A DNA stretch of 64,000 bases from Undibacterium hunanense (GCF_014284335.1 NZ_JACOGF010000003.1:186001-250000); one strand, 5' to 3'; positions 29,001 through 37,708 are shown, numbered from the stretch's first letter. Translations and numbers: made by a program. The notes: a model not told the origin generated them from the letters alone.

Positions 29001-30049
29001 GGATGCGTCGCATGGATTCGCCAGAGGCTGCCAAAGTTTTTGACGACAGCAAATGGCGCAAGACTGACCTGACCACCACGGCTGCCACCGTGAAGACCAC
29101 GCCTCCTGCTGGCCAACCCATACTCAGCATGAGCGATTATGGCTTTCACCATGGCGATGTCTGGTACCGTGGCAACTTCAAGATTTTGGCCGGAAAACCA
29201 CTGCCTGAACAATTGGAAATCAGTTATGGTGGTGGTGGCGCAGGCTTCATGCAACTGTGGCTGGATGGTGTCTACATCGGTGAAAATGAAATGCCAACCG
29301 GAAAACCCAAGCCAGATAACTGGGGCACAGCCAACTTCAAGCTGCCCGCCGAAGCATTGCATGCAGGCGAACATGTACTGTCGGTCATGGTCAGAAATAA
29401 TTCCCACAACTGGGATCTGGCGGCGGATGACGAACATAAAGTCGCACGTGGCTTGATCAGTGCGTCGCTGACGCATGACATCAAAGAGAAATTTGCTACA
29501 CCTATCAACTGGAAAATCCAGGGCAATAAAGGTGGTGAAGAAATCGCCGATCTGGTGCGCGGACCTTTGAATAACGGTGGTCTGTATGGCGAACGTGCAG
29601 GCTGGTATTTGCCGGTCAGCAGTAAGGCCGAGTCCAAACCGGACAACGGTGGCTGGGAAAAAGCCAGTCCAGATGCGGCGCCACCAGCGGCTGGTACGTA
29701 TTGGTTACGTACCAATTTCACCCTGGATATGCCGGCAGGTCATGACGTGCAACTGGGTCTGGCCATAGGTGATACCAGCCAGCCACGTTCTGACCGCAGA
29801 AACCGTGTCCTGATTTTCGTCAATGGCTGGAATATGGGAAATTTCATTTCTCATATAGGTCCGCAGCGTCTATTCATCCTGCCACCAGGCATATTGAATC
29901 CGAATGGTGAAAATACGCTTACATTGGCCGTCAGTACCGACGGCAAGGCTGCGAATGCGCTGGAACCGCTGGAATTGGTCAAGATACGTACCGCCCGTGG
30001 CGGTGCGCCGCTGGAGCTGGTACCAAGCCCTTCCAACCTGCAACGCTGA
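26021..30049 (+). CDS. Secreted GH43-GH35 fusion glycosidase (arabinosidase-like plus beta-galactosidase)
   Basis: 1342 residues; AGAAGGAAA directly precedes two adjacent ATGs (26021, 26024). Signal peptide residues 1-25 (SLAQA). Residues about 75-345 are a GH43 propeller with Asp121 in LRDPSIL, a second Asp in YIDTFP and Glu in PSEGQAL. From residue 360 a GH35 beta-galactosidase begins (MIDGKREMIWAGEFHPFRLP), with acid/base Glu514 in QLENELSN and nucleophile Glu627 in GFAAEMGGGWF, then two or three beta-sandwich domains to the C-terminus. Both active sites look intact. The pairing suggests simultaneous removal of arabinose and galactose from arabinogalactan-type side chains. First gene of the plus-strand block; its stop overlaps an ATG of the PL11 frame. 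Confidence 0.87.
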   Translation: MMNSVVRSGLTMLALTCSVSLAQAQNTAPSQNSPQSPPVTGDALMDSFGLTSTNKVQTNSTVAPPNANPKVIPLKGDTSFLMSAFPSTSQNKLSLFTSYDGTSFAPLASEAYTPPQGLLRDPSILHADDGYYYVIYTTGWAGDTFGVAKSSDLRHWQHVRDVHLQLPDANAKISNVWAPEWFTDSDGTVHIVVSISTQGTKGPFGAYVLHALDKTYANFSPAQAMAGLQNNYIDTFPIKDGSRYVVFTKNETSKYIEMATAPALAGPWKVEKTGDWAGWGKPSEGQALVKLKNGGWRIYFDDYTTKHYWYSDSKDNFKTWTAKQELGGVSGAVRHFTVISEPTKVLEQAIAAKSPAKKITWDKHSLMIDGKREMIWAGEFHPFRLPNPSLWRDVIQKMKATGLNTVAIYFDWGYHSSRPNQYDFSSIRNVELAIEMAEQEGMYVIARPGPYVNAELTLGGFPGYLARQKAIARTDAAEYMQSADEWLTQIDAIIARHQITNGGGTVIAYQLENELSNTSDTHKRYMQHLADKARADGISVPLFHNSAGRLPNWTPPNSSAPYAVPGPTDLYSFDGYPGGGCTNTKEIGKPNVVPNWGMYGEIPANTGTGPVKIGALASPNTPGFAAEMGGGWFDFWGSVGTYDCTAQRTGSNYVRTFYGANLINGISIHSVYMMYGGTSWGWLPAQVVYTSYDYGAAIDEGRGLREKALTLKQMGHFVEAAKSVLSAMDKGEAITTSNPAVRLYHNISPVNGSHLIFAIHTKTDSTTEELFSFKLTTRDGSYQIPQAGTLRIKDQNVKLLLSDYAMERQHLVYTTSDTQTHLQQDERDIALLYGRKGEDGETVLRYQSAPKVEVLEGATNAVFDQKTGDLRLNYVHKDLIRVRISGGGKADLLLLLADDETGRNFWRQETAHGPVLERSPALVRQANVQGNTLHLSGDTHESSKLDIWAPKAVTQITWNTAAITSNKNADGSLSTEPLAGPADIVLPKLMQQTWMRRMDSPEAAKVFDDSKWRKTDLTTTAATVKTTPPAGQPILSMSDYGFHHGDVWYRGNFKILAGKPLPEQLEISYGGGGAGFMQLWLDGVYIGENEMPTGKPKPDNWGTANFKLPAEALHAGEHVLSVMVRNNSHNWDLAADDEHKVARGLISASLTHDIKEKFATPINWKIQGNKGGEEIADLVRGPLNNGGLYGERAGWYLPVSSKAESKPDNGGWEKASPDAAPPAAGTYWLRTNFTLDMPAGHDVQLGLAIGDTSQPRSDRRNRVLIFVNGWNMGNFISHIGPQRLFILPPGILNPNGENTLTLAVSTDGKAANALEPLELVKIRTARGGAPLELVPSPSNLQR

Positions 30050-30072
30050 TGACAAACGGAAAATCTGCACCT

Positions 30073-31974
30073 ATGAAAATCCATCATGTATTGACCGGCG
30101 CTCTGGTATTCGCCAGCCTGGCTGGTGTTTGCAGCAGTCAGGTGCAGGCCGAAGCGACCACTGCCGCTGTTAAAGCAAAAGCCATAAGCCTTGCCAACGC
30201 ATCGCCGCGCGGCAAGCAAATGGAAAAACTGGATCGCGGTGTCGTCGCCATCAATACCGGCAAAAGCAATTTCATCAGCTGGCGTCTGCTGGGAACCGAT
30301 CCTGACAATATCAGTTTCAACATTTATCGCGGGCAGGACAAATTAAACCGCGTACCCCAGCGTGAAACCAATTTCACCGATGATGCAGGCACAACCGCCA
30401 GCAGCTACACCATACGCCCGGTCATTGACGGTGCCGAATTACTGGCAGATGCCCCAAAAAGCACGTGGAATAATTTATACAAAACCATACCGGTACAAAA
30501 ACCTGCTGATGGTGTCACGCCGAATGGATCTGCCTATAGCTATGTACTGAACGATGGCTCAGCCGCTGACCTCGATGGCGACGGTGAATACGAACTCATC
30601 GTCAAATGGCAACCGACCAACGCCAAGGATAATTCCCAGGCTGGCTACACCGGCAATACCTACGTAGATGCCTACAAGCTTGATGGAAAACTGTTGTGGC
30701 GCATTGATCTGGGAAAAAACATCCGCGCCGGAGCACATTACACCACCTTCCTGGCGTATGACTTTGATGGCGATGGCAAGGCAGAAGTCATGATGAAAAC
30801 TGCGGATGGCACCGTAGATGGCAAAGGTAAAGTCATAGGCAATGCTGCTGCCGATTATCGTAACGATAAAGGTTATATTTTATCTGGCCCTGAATATCTG
30901 ACTGTCTTCAACGGCATGACGGGTGCCGCCATGGCCAGCACAAACTATATCCCGACACGTGGTGATGTCGCAGCCTGGGGGGATGCCTATGGCAACCGGG
31001 TGGACCGCTTTCTTGGCACGGTGGCGTTTCTGGATGGAGAACGTCCAAGCGCTGTCTTTTCGCGCGGCTATTACACCCGCGCAGTCATTGCAGCCTGGGA
31101 CTGGCGCGATGGAAAACTCACCAGCCGCTGGACATTTGACAGCGATATCGAAGGCGGCCCGGTCAATCACCAGGGCGCACACTGGATGTCGGTCGCCGAC
31201 GTGGACGGCGATGGCAAGGACGATCTCATTTATGGCGCTGCTACGGTAGGCAGCAACGGCAAAATGCTGTACAGCACGGGCCTGTGCCACGGTGATGCCC
31301 TGCATGTAGGCAAGCTTGACCCCAATCGCCCGGGGCAACAAATTTATATGGTGCATGAAACACCAAGTTGTTATGGCCCGCATGGTCTGGAAATGCATGA
31401 TGCCGCTACCGGAAAAATAATCTGGAGCGTAGATGGCAAAGGTGCCGATGTTGGCCGTGGCGTCTGCATGGACATAGACCCGGCTTACCCTGGTGAAGAA
31501 TGCTGGGGATCAGTCGGTGGCCTGATAAGTGCTGGCGGTGTGGAGATTTCACCTCAGCACCCGCGACGCGTCAACTTTGCTATCTGGTGGGATGGTGAGT
31601 TATTGCGTGAATCGCTGGACGGTACCCTGATAGAAAAATGGAACCCCAAAGCCTTCGCCTTCGAGCGTTTGCTGAATGGTGCAACCTATAATGCAGCATC
31701 CAATAATGGCACCAAATCCACCCCTGTGCTGTCGGCTGACTTGTTTGGTGACTGGCGCGAAGAAGTCGTCTGGCGCAATAATGACAGCACTGCCCTGCTG
31801 GTATTCAGTACCACCATACCGACAGTGCACCGCATCACCAGCCTGATGCACAACCCACAATACAGAATGCAGGTGGCAGGACAAAATGCCGGTTACAACC
31901 AGCCACCTCACCCAAGTTTTTATCTGGGCGATGGCATGACTTTGACCAAACCAGAGCTTATTTATACACCTTGA
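30073..31974 (+). CDS. Secreted PL11 rhamnogalacturonan endolyase (YesW-like)
   Basis: 633 residues from ATG 30073, which begins a clean Sec signal peptide (MKIHHVLTGALVFASLAG ... VQAE); an ATG at 30049 overlapping the previous stop is the alternative. The mature start RGKQMEKLDRGVVAI and SWRLLGTDPDNISFNIYR is typical of PL11. Three calcium-loop motifs of the form D-x-D-G-D-G (DLDGDGEYE, DFDGDGKAE, DVDGDGKDD near residues 166, 231 and 376) match the Ca-rich eight-bladed propeller. It cleaves the rhamnogalacturonan-I backbone by beta-elimination. Confidence 0.92.
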   Translation: MKIHHVLTGALVFASLAGVCSSQVQAEATTAAVKAKAISLANASPRGKQMEKLDRGVVAINTGKSNFISWRLLGTDPDNISFNIYRGQDKLNRVPQRETNFTDDAGTTASSYTIRPVIDGAELLADAPKSTWNNLYKTIPVQKPADGVTPNGSAYSYVLNDGSAADLDGDGEYELIVKWQPTNAKDNSQAGYTGNTYVDAYKLDGKLLWRIDLGKNIRAGAHYTTFLAYDFDGDGKAEVMMKTADGTVDGKGKVIGNAAADYRNDKGYILSGPEYLTVFNGMTGAAMASTNYIPTRGDVAAWGDAYGNRVDRFLGTVAFLDGERPSAVFSRGYYTRAVIAAWDWRDGKLTSRWTFDSDIEGGPVNHQGAHWMSVADVDGDGKDDLIYGAATVGSNGKMLYSTGLCHGDALHVGKLDPNRPGQQIYMVHETPSCYGPHGLEMHDAATGKIIWSVDGKGADVGRGVCMDIDPAYPGEECWGSVGGLISAGGVEISPQHPRRVNFAIWWDGELLRESLDGTLIEKWNPKAFAFERLLNGATYNAASNNGTKSTPVLSADLFGDWREEVVWRNNDSTALLVFSTTIPTVHRITSLMHNPQYRMQVAGQNAGYNQPPHPSFYLGDGMTLTKPELIYTP

Positions 31975-32012
31975 TATCTCCTGAAGCTTCATGATCATCA
32001 GTAATGCAAAAC

Positions 32013-32051
32013 AAGTACCGCTAATAAGTACCGCAAGTAAGTACTGCTATA
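32013..32051. repeat. Three 13-bp tandem repeats upstream of the PL26-like gene
   Basis: AAGTACCGCTAAT, AAGTACCGCAAGT and AAGTACTGCTATA follow one another at 32013, 32026 and 32039, ending 24 bases before the ATG. They fill the short gap between the PL11 and PL26-like genes and would lie in the translation-initiation leader. Confidence 0.75.
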
Positions 32052-32075
32052 ACCAGACATGCAAAGTAACGAACA

Positions 32076-34841
32076 ATGTTTAAATTAACGCGTCGCAGCT
32101 TCATCAAAACAACGGCAGCTACTGCGCTTGTCGGTCACATCCCTTCCCTACAGGCGCAGAATCTGTCTACGGGTGAAACAGGCGCGATGGTAAAAGCAAA
32201 TGAATTCATACGTCTGAACTGGCTGGAAGGCAAAACCCCGCAAGTATTGACGGGTGCGACAGTAGGCGTACCCTGGCCACGCGGCAAGATCAGCAAAAGC
32301 CAGCAGTTTCAACTGATCAATCAGGACGGCAAAGACTTGCCTACCCAAAGCTGGCCATTGGCATACTGGCCCGATGGTACCTTGAAGTGGACTGCACATG
32401 CGGTAGCCGCCGGCGTCAGCCTGGGTTCAGAATTGCAGGTCAAACCTGTAGCAAAAACTGCCCCGCCATCTGAAAACATCGTCAGTGTCAAACAAAGCAA
32501 AGACGGGTATCTGATAGATACCGGCGTGATAGTATGTGATGTCGCCGCTCATGGGGCGCAGTTTATCCGCAGCGTGCAGCGTGATGGCAAAGATATCATG
32601 CGCAATGGCCACCTGGTCGTCATCACCGACGATCAGCCGGATGGTGAAAGTGGCACTACCCGTCAGCAAAATTACATCAGCAATATCAGCCAGGTCAGCC
32701 TTGAACAACATGGCCCGGTACGTGCGGTGCTGAAGGTGGAAGGCATGCACAAGGATGCCAAACGGGCCTGGCTGCCTTTCGTGGTCAGGCTGTATTTCTA
32801 TGCAGGCGCGGATACCATACGCGTCATGCACAGCTTTGTTTATGATGGAGACGAACAACGCGATTTCTTGCGTGGCATAGGCTTGCGTTTCGATGTCGCC
32901 ATGCGTGATGCCCTACATGACAGGCATGTGCGCTTTGCCGGTGAAAATGCCGGCTTGTGGGCAGAAGGTGTGCGTAATATGACCGGCCTGCGCCGTGACC
33001 CCGGCCCGGCAGTACGCAATGCCCAACTGGCAGGGCTTGCCTGCCCACCACTGTCACAGTTCCCTGATGTGATACAACGCCTGATCCATCTGGTACCGGC
33101 ATGGGGTGACTACACCCTGTCACAACAATCGGCAGACGGTTTCAAGATACGCAAACGTACCAAATCCGGTTATGGCTGGGTAGAAGCCGCCTGGGGACAC
33201 AGGTCACCTGGCACCGGCTATATAGGTAGCATCAGTGGCGGCGTTGCTTTTGGCTTGCGCGATTTCTGGCAGCGCCACCCTACCCAGCTGGATATCCGTC
33301 AGGCGCATACCGACACCGCCCAGGTCACCGTCTGGATGTGGTCCCCGGATGCCCCGGCCATGGACCTGCGCTTTTATCATGATGGCATGGGTATGGAAAC
33401 CCATGATCAGGAACGCGAAGGCCTGGAGATCACCTACGAAGATTACGAAAAAGGATTTGGCAGCCCCATGGGTGTAGCCCGCAGCAGCGAAATCACCTTA
33501 TGGATATGCGCCGCCACCCCTTCGAGGGAAAAGTTGGTGCAGTTTGCTGACGCCATACAGACACCGTCACAACTGGTAGCGAAGCCCAGTCATTTCCTGG
33601 CGACTGGCGTGTTCGGCGGACTGTGGAGCTTGCCAGATCGCTCGCATCCGGTAAAAGCAGCGCTTGAAGACCAGCTCGATTTCCGTTTTAATTTTTACAA
33701 GGAACAGGTTGAACAGCGCCACTGGTATGGTTTCTGGGATTATGGTGACATCCGCCATACCTATGATCTGGACCGGCATGAATGGCGTTATGACGTCGGC
33801 GGTTTTGCCTGGGATAATTCCGAACTATCCCCCGACCTTTGGCTGTGGTATTCCTTCCTGCGTACCGGACGGGCAGACATCTTCCGTTTTGCCGAAGCCA
33901 TGGTCAGACATACCAGCGAAGTTGATACCCATCACCTGGGTCAGTTTGCCGGTCTGGGTTCACGCCACAATGTACAGCACTGGGGTTGCAGTGCAAAGCA
34001 GTTGCGCATCAGTGCAGCCGTCTATCGCCGCTTTTATTACTACCTGACAGCAGATGAACGCATAGGCGACATCATGCATTCACTGATAGATGCCGACAAA
34101 AAACTGGAGAGCACAGACCCGGCGCGCAAACTAAAACCCAGGGAAGACATCAGTAATATCAAGGCACATGCCGGTTTCGGCACAGACTGGGGTTCACTCG
34201 CCGGTAACTGGCTGACCGAATGGGAACGCAGCGGTGACGTCAGATACCGTGACAAGATATTGACCGGCATGCGTGACATTGCCGGCATGCCACACGGCTT
34301 CTTCAATGGCAACAGCTTTGCCTATGATGCCGATACCAGCCACCTGATCAATGTCTTTGGTAACCGCGCATCAGCCAGCCATTTGAATGCTGTCTTTGGT
34401 GCGGTAGAAATTTTTGCCGAACTGGTGACCTTGACCGACGAACCCAGGTTTGTACAGGCATGGCTACAGTATTGTGAACTCTTCAATGCTGGCAAACAGG
34501 AACAGATCAATGCACTGGGTATGCCACATGGTGCGGGCAATGCCTTGCGTAACGGCCACTCCAGACTCACTGCCTACGTCGCCTGGAAAAACAAAAATCC
34601 CGCATTGGCACAGCGCGCCTGGCGCGAGTTTTTTGGTAACCGTGGCGTACCTGGCCCGTTGCTGAAAACCACACGCGTTCAGGGGGTGAACAGCCTCAAT
34701 CCCTTTGATGAAGTGCCATGGATCAGTACCAATGACACAGCGCAGTGGGGCCTGGCTGCAATACAGAATCTGGCACTCATCGGTGAGTATATTCCCTCGA
34801 TGGCGGACCTGAAGAAAATGGATGCCACCGACAATGATTAG
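32076..34841 (+). CDS. Tat-exported PL26/YetA-like exo-rhamnogalacturonan lyase
   Basis: 921 residues. The N-terminus TRRSFIKTTAATALVG is a twin-arginine signal. It continues with a RIFT-barrel-like domain (LNWLEGKTPQVLTGATVGVPWP; SWPLAYWPDGTLKWTAHAV), the pattern I associate with the PcRGLX/YetA family (Penicillium exo-rhamnogalacturonan lyase, PL26, and Bacillus YetA). The second half is rich in aromatic residues as in alpha/alpha-barrel lyases (HWYGFWDYGDIRHTYD; RHNVQHWGCSAKQLRIS). It would release unsaturated disaccharides from backbone ends. The stop codon TAG (34839-34841) is also the first three bases of the nested palindrome. Family membership is likely, activity inferred. Confidence 0.72.
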   Translation: MFKLTRRSFIKTTAATALVGHIPSLQAQNLSTGETGAMVKANEFIRLNWLEGKTPQVLTGATVGVPWPRGKISKSQQFQLINQDGKDLPTQSWPLAYWPDGTLKWTAHAVAAGVSLGSELQVKPVAKTAPPSENIVSVKQSKDGYLIDTGVIVCDVAAHGAQFIRSVQRDGKDIMRNGHLVVITDDQPDGESGTTRQQNYISNISQVSLEQHGPVRAVLKVEGMHKDAKRAWLPFVVRLYFYAGADTIRVMHSFVYDGDEQRDFLRGIGLRFDVAMRDALHDRHVRFAGENAGLWAEGVRNMTGLRRDPGPAVRNAQLAGLACPPLSQFPDVIQRLIHLVPAWGDYTLSQQSADGFKIRKRTKSGYGWVEAAWGHRSPGTGYIGSISGGVAFGLRDFWQRHPTQLDIRQAHTDTAQVTVWMWSPDAPAMDLRFYHDGMGMETHDQEREGLEITYEDYEKGFGSPMGVARSSEITLWICAATPSREKLVQFADAIQTPSQLVAKPSHFLATGVFGGLWSLPDRSHPVKAALEDQLDFRFNFYKEQVEQRHWYGFWDYGDIRHTYDLDRHEWRYDVGGFAWDNSELSPDLWLWYSFLRTGRADIFRFAEAMVRHTSEVDTHHLGQFAGLGSRHNVQHWGCSAKQLRISAAVYRRFYYYLTADERIGDIMHSLIDADKKLESTDPARKLKPREDISNIKAHAGFGTDWGSLAGNWLTEWERSGDVRYRDKILTGMRDIAGMPHGFFNGNSFAYDADTSHLINVFGNRASASHLNAVFGAVEIFAELVTLTDEPRFVQAWLQYCELFNAGKQEQINALGMPHGAGNALRNGHSRLTAYVAWKNKNPALAQRAWREFFGNRGVPGPLLKTTRVQGVNSLNPFDEVPWISTNDTAQWGLAAIQNLALIGEYIPSMADLKKMDATDND

Positions 34842-34876
34842 AACTCATTTCATCAATAGGGATGAGTGCGAGCAAG

Positions 34877-34973
34877 GCGATTCGGGATGCAGTGCAAGGC
34901 GTGTCGCGTAGCTAAGGCTGGTGCCTTAGCAAGCGTGGTGTCACAACCTCGCACTGCAATGCGCCCGAATTGC
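34877..34973. repeat. Inner arm 1 of the nested palindrome
   Basis: Stems pair GCGATTCGGG (34877-34886) with CCCGAATTGC (34964-34973, one G-T pair), then TGCAGTGC (34888-34895) with GCACTGCA (34951-34958). The tip is a perfect 8-bp hairpin, GCTAAGGC (34911-34918) and GCCTTAGC (34923-34930), with loop TGGT. Confidence 0.8.
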
Positions 34974-34986
34974 CCGCTCCCGAAGG

Positions 34987-35098
34987 GTTTGCCTCATAAC
35001 GTGTGCTGGACTGCAAGGTGTGAACAATTCGACTCGTTGTCAATAGACCCGCTATTGACTGCCTCGTCCGCCTTGCCAGCCCACGTTATGAGACAAAC
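34987..35098. repeat. Inner arm 2 of the nested palindrome
   Basis: Bases 34987-35009 pair with 35076-35098 over 23 positions with two mismatches (core CTCATAACGTG). CAAGG (35014-35018) pairs with CCTTG (35071-35075). The tip is a perfect 8-bp hairpin GTCAATAG (35039-35046) / CTATTGAC (35052-35059) with loop ACCCG. Confidence 0.8.
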
Positions 35099-35251
35099 GC
35101 ATCTCACCCCTATTGATGAAATGAGTTCTAAACAAACGGTACGCATCCATCTTTTGACAACAAACTGATACAAAGCAAGTTGAACCACCCGGACATTTTT
35201 GCGTCATAGTGTTGGCAATTTCATTCATTGGTGTACAACTAAACCTAAATC

Positions 35252-37708
35252 ATGACAACACACCGCAAAAAAATGTACAGAAAAACTGTAACGCAATTTG
35301 TCTGCCAGGGTGGCAAGACCACACGCAATCTGGTATTGGGTGCATTGATCACAGATATCTTTTGCATGGGGCAAACAGCTTACGCCCAAACCCCGGACAA
35401 GCCAGTTGCTCCGGCTACACCCATTACACCCACAGCGCCTGCAACAGCACCAGCCAAAGCAACGACTCCCACCACGCCAGCCAAGCCTGTAGAAACCAAG
35501 CCGGAAGAGACCGACAGCAAGACAGGTACAGTCGGCAAAGCCGAGACAAAACCTGCTGCATCTGATACTCCAGCCAATGGTAGCGGCGAGCCACCTTCCG
35601 TGACCGTGCAGGGAGAACGTCCCAGCAACCGTATTGATCGTCAGGTATATGACGTTAAAGCGGATGTAGCCAGCACCAACGGTACCGCCGCCGATGCACT
35701 CAATAATATCCCCTCTGTATCAGTTGACCCTGATGGCACTGTCAGCCTGCGCGGCAGCACCAAAGTACAAATCCTGATCGATGGCAAACCGTCCGCCATG
35801 ATGCAGGGCGACAACCGTGGCGCATCGCTGAATGCCATGCCGTCGCACGACATTGAATCAATAGAGGTGATCAATAATCCCGGCGCGCAGTTTGGTAACG
35901 AAGGCGGTGGCGGGCCTATTCTCAACCTGGTCATGCGACGCAATCGTCAGCCCGGTGGTTTCGGTGTCGTCAATGCCAATGCCGGATCAGCAGGTCGCTA
36001 CAACAGTGCCGTATCCGGCAGTTACCATGAAGGTCCGTTTGGTATACAGGGGGGCATCAACTTCCGCCACGATGGCAGAAATTCTGTAGGTGATTCGGTC
36101 CGCACCCTGACTAATCCTGATCAGCACAGCACTCAGACATCCAGTTCTGCGGGTCTGAATAATTCTTCTGGCATCAATGCTGCTATCACGTACAACGTCG
36201 GCACCAAGGACACGCTGGCTGCCAATTTTTCCTATGCCAGACGCAACAATGACAACAAATCATCAGATCATTACCTGAACTTTGGCCAAATCAATAATGA
36301 CTATGTGCGCTCTACACAGCGCGGTGGCGAAAGCACCAACTACAGTTGGGGTGGGCGCTATGACCACAAGGGTGATATCAACGGCGAAATCATGCGGGTG
36401 GACTTGCGCGTTTCAGGGTCGGACAATGCCAGCTCCAATGCATATTCCAACGTGTATGCGATCAATCCCGCCTCTTTTCCCGATGTACACAGCAAACAAA
36501 ACAATGCCAACAACATCAAAATCGTTGATTTTACCGGTGACTATGAACGTCCCGATGATCAGGGTCTGTTGAAAATGGGCTACAAAATAGCCAACAACAA
36601 AAGCGAATTTGATACCAGTTTTTTTAATATTGACCCATTCAGTAACGTCGCTACCTTGAATCCGTTACGAACCAATAGCTACAATCTTGATGAAGCCAAT
36701 ATTGCCCTGTACGGATCGTATCAATTGCGCCTGAATGAAAAATGGGGTGTACTGGCAGGTTTGAGAACAGAGTATACGCATATCGACATCCAGCAATTGA
36801 CGCAAGGTATAGAAGCGACCAATCATTACATTAACTATATTCCCAGCTTCTTTGCCAGTTACAAGGCCAGTGACGATACCACCATACGTTTCAGCTATGC
36901 CCATCGCATCCGTCGCGCGAATGCCAATGAGCTCAATCCTTTCGTCGTCTATCGCGATGATTTCAATGAATCCAGTGGCAATCCAAAATTGAAGCCAGCA
37001 CAGACAGATTCTTTTGAACTGGCGTATGAAACCAGGGTAATCGGGCTGGATATGAATATCCGTGGCTACTATCGCACAGAAAGCGACAGTATTTTGACTC
37101 GCCAAATTCCCATCAGCAGCACTGTAGTACGGACAACGCTGGAAAATGGTGGCGGCAATCATTCCAGCGGCATCGAGTTCACGCTCAGCGGCAAGCTAAC
37201 GCCCAAGCTTTCCATCAATACTAGCGGCAACCTCTTGTTTATCGAACAAAAAATTCTGACTACAAGCGGCCCAAGAATCTTGAATGCTGTCGGTCAGGAA
37301 ATCCTGACTACAAGTGGCCAGGAAATCACACGCAAGGCATCATCCTTAAGCTTGCGTGGGCGCTTCAATTACCAGTTGACCGAACAGGATCAGTTACAAA
37401 TAAGCCTGAATGCGCAAGGAAAAACCCTGTCTGGCGAAGGCTATCGCCAACCCAATTCCACCGCCAATTTCAGCCTGCGCCACACGATTACACCTAGCCT
37501 GAATCTGGTTTTGAACGTCACTGACGTATTTAATTCAAACAAAACGGAAACCATCGTCGATACCGATACACTTAAAGAACGCAATACACGGCGCTATGAT
37601 GGCCGCCTGATCTATATAGGTCTGTCGTATCGCTTTGGTGGCGTTACGCCGAGTGGCGCTGGGAACAACCGCCAGGAAATGCGCCGCCCTCCACCCGGAC
37701 AATCCTGA
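35252..37708 (+). CDS. TonB-dependent outer-membrane receptor with Pro/Thr-rich N-terminal extension
   Basis: 818 residues (ATG 35273 is an alternative start). A signal-like segment ends GQTAYAQ, then a Pro/Thr/Ala/Lys-rich stretch of about 60 residues precedes VTVQGERPSNRIDRQVYDV and a plug domain (ADALNNIPSVSVDPDGTVSLRGSTKVQILIDGKP; IESIEVINNPGAQFGNEGGGGPILNLV). The barrel resembles the OMP_b-brl_3 family. Near the C-terminus a 48-bp offset duplication encodes ILTTSG twice. It differs in class from the receptor at 8825-11995. Placed between the lyase and the esterases, it probably imports rhamnogalacturonan oligosaccharides. Confidence 0.85.
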   Translation: MTTHRKKMYRKTVTQFVCQGGKTTRNLVLGALITDIFCMGQTAYAQTPDKPVAPATPITPTAPATAPAKATTPTTPAKPVETKPEETDSKTGTVGKAETKPAASDTPANGSGEPPSVTVQGERPSNRIDRQVYDVKADVASTNGTAADALNNIPSVSVDPDGTVSLRGSTKVQILIDGKPSAMMQGDNRGASLNAMPSHDIESIEVINNPGAQFGNEGGGGPILNLVMRRNRQPGGFGVVNANAGSAGRYNSAVSGSYHEGPFGIQGGINFRHDGRNSVGDSVRTLTNPDQHSTQTSSSAGLNNSSGINAAITYNVGTKDTLAANFSYARRNNDNKSSDHYLNFGQINNDYVRSTQRGGESTNYSWGGRYDHKGDINGEIMRVDLRVSGSDNASSNAYSNVYAINPASFPDVHSKQNNANNIKIVDFTGDYERPDDQGLLKMGYKIANNKSEFDTSFFNIDPFSNVATLNPLRTNSYNLDEANIALYGSYQLRLNEKWGVLAGLRTEYTHIDIQQLTQGIEATNHYINYIPSFFASYKASDDTTIRFSYAHRIRRANANELNPFVVYRDDFNESSGNPKLKPAQTDSFELAYETRVIGLDMNIRGYYRTESDSILTRQIPISSTVVRTTLENGGGNHSSGIEFTLSGKLTPKLSINTSGNLLFIEQKILTTSGPRILNAVGQEILTTSGQEITRKASSLSLRGRFNYQLTEQDQLQISLNAQGKTLSGEGYRQPNSTANFSLRHTITPSLNLVLNVTDVFNSNKTETIVDTDTLKERNTRRYDGRLIYIGLSYRFGGVTPSGAGNNRQEMRRPPPGQS

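Larger units (their letters stand above)
34839..35130. repeat. 292-bp nested palindromic element (outer stem with two inner arms)
   Basis: The first 23 bases (from 34839) are the exact reverse complement of the last 23 (35108-35130); the pairing goes on with one mismatch and one bulge to 34870/35098, about 31 bp in all. Inside are two separate long hairpins (34877-34973 and 34987-35098), giving a three-way-junction shape. It starts exactly at the stop codon of the PL26-like gene and ends about 120 bases before the TonB receptor. No open frame in it looks real and no target duplication is obvious. It could be a MITE-like non-autonomous element, a structured RNA or an elaborate terminator. I do not recognise it. 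Confidence 0.85.

Noticed and set aside
34839-35130. Integron attC site or insertion sequence
   Set aside because: No RYYYAAC/GTTRRRY core boxes, no integrase or transposase, and the size and double-arm fold differ from attC.
34866-35168. Plus-strand 100-codon open frame inside the nested palindrome
   Set aside because: Composition follows the inverted repeats, no ribosome site, no recognisable domain.
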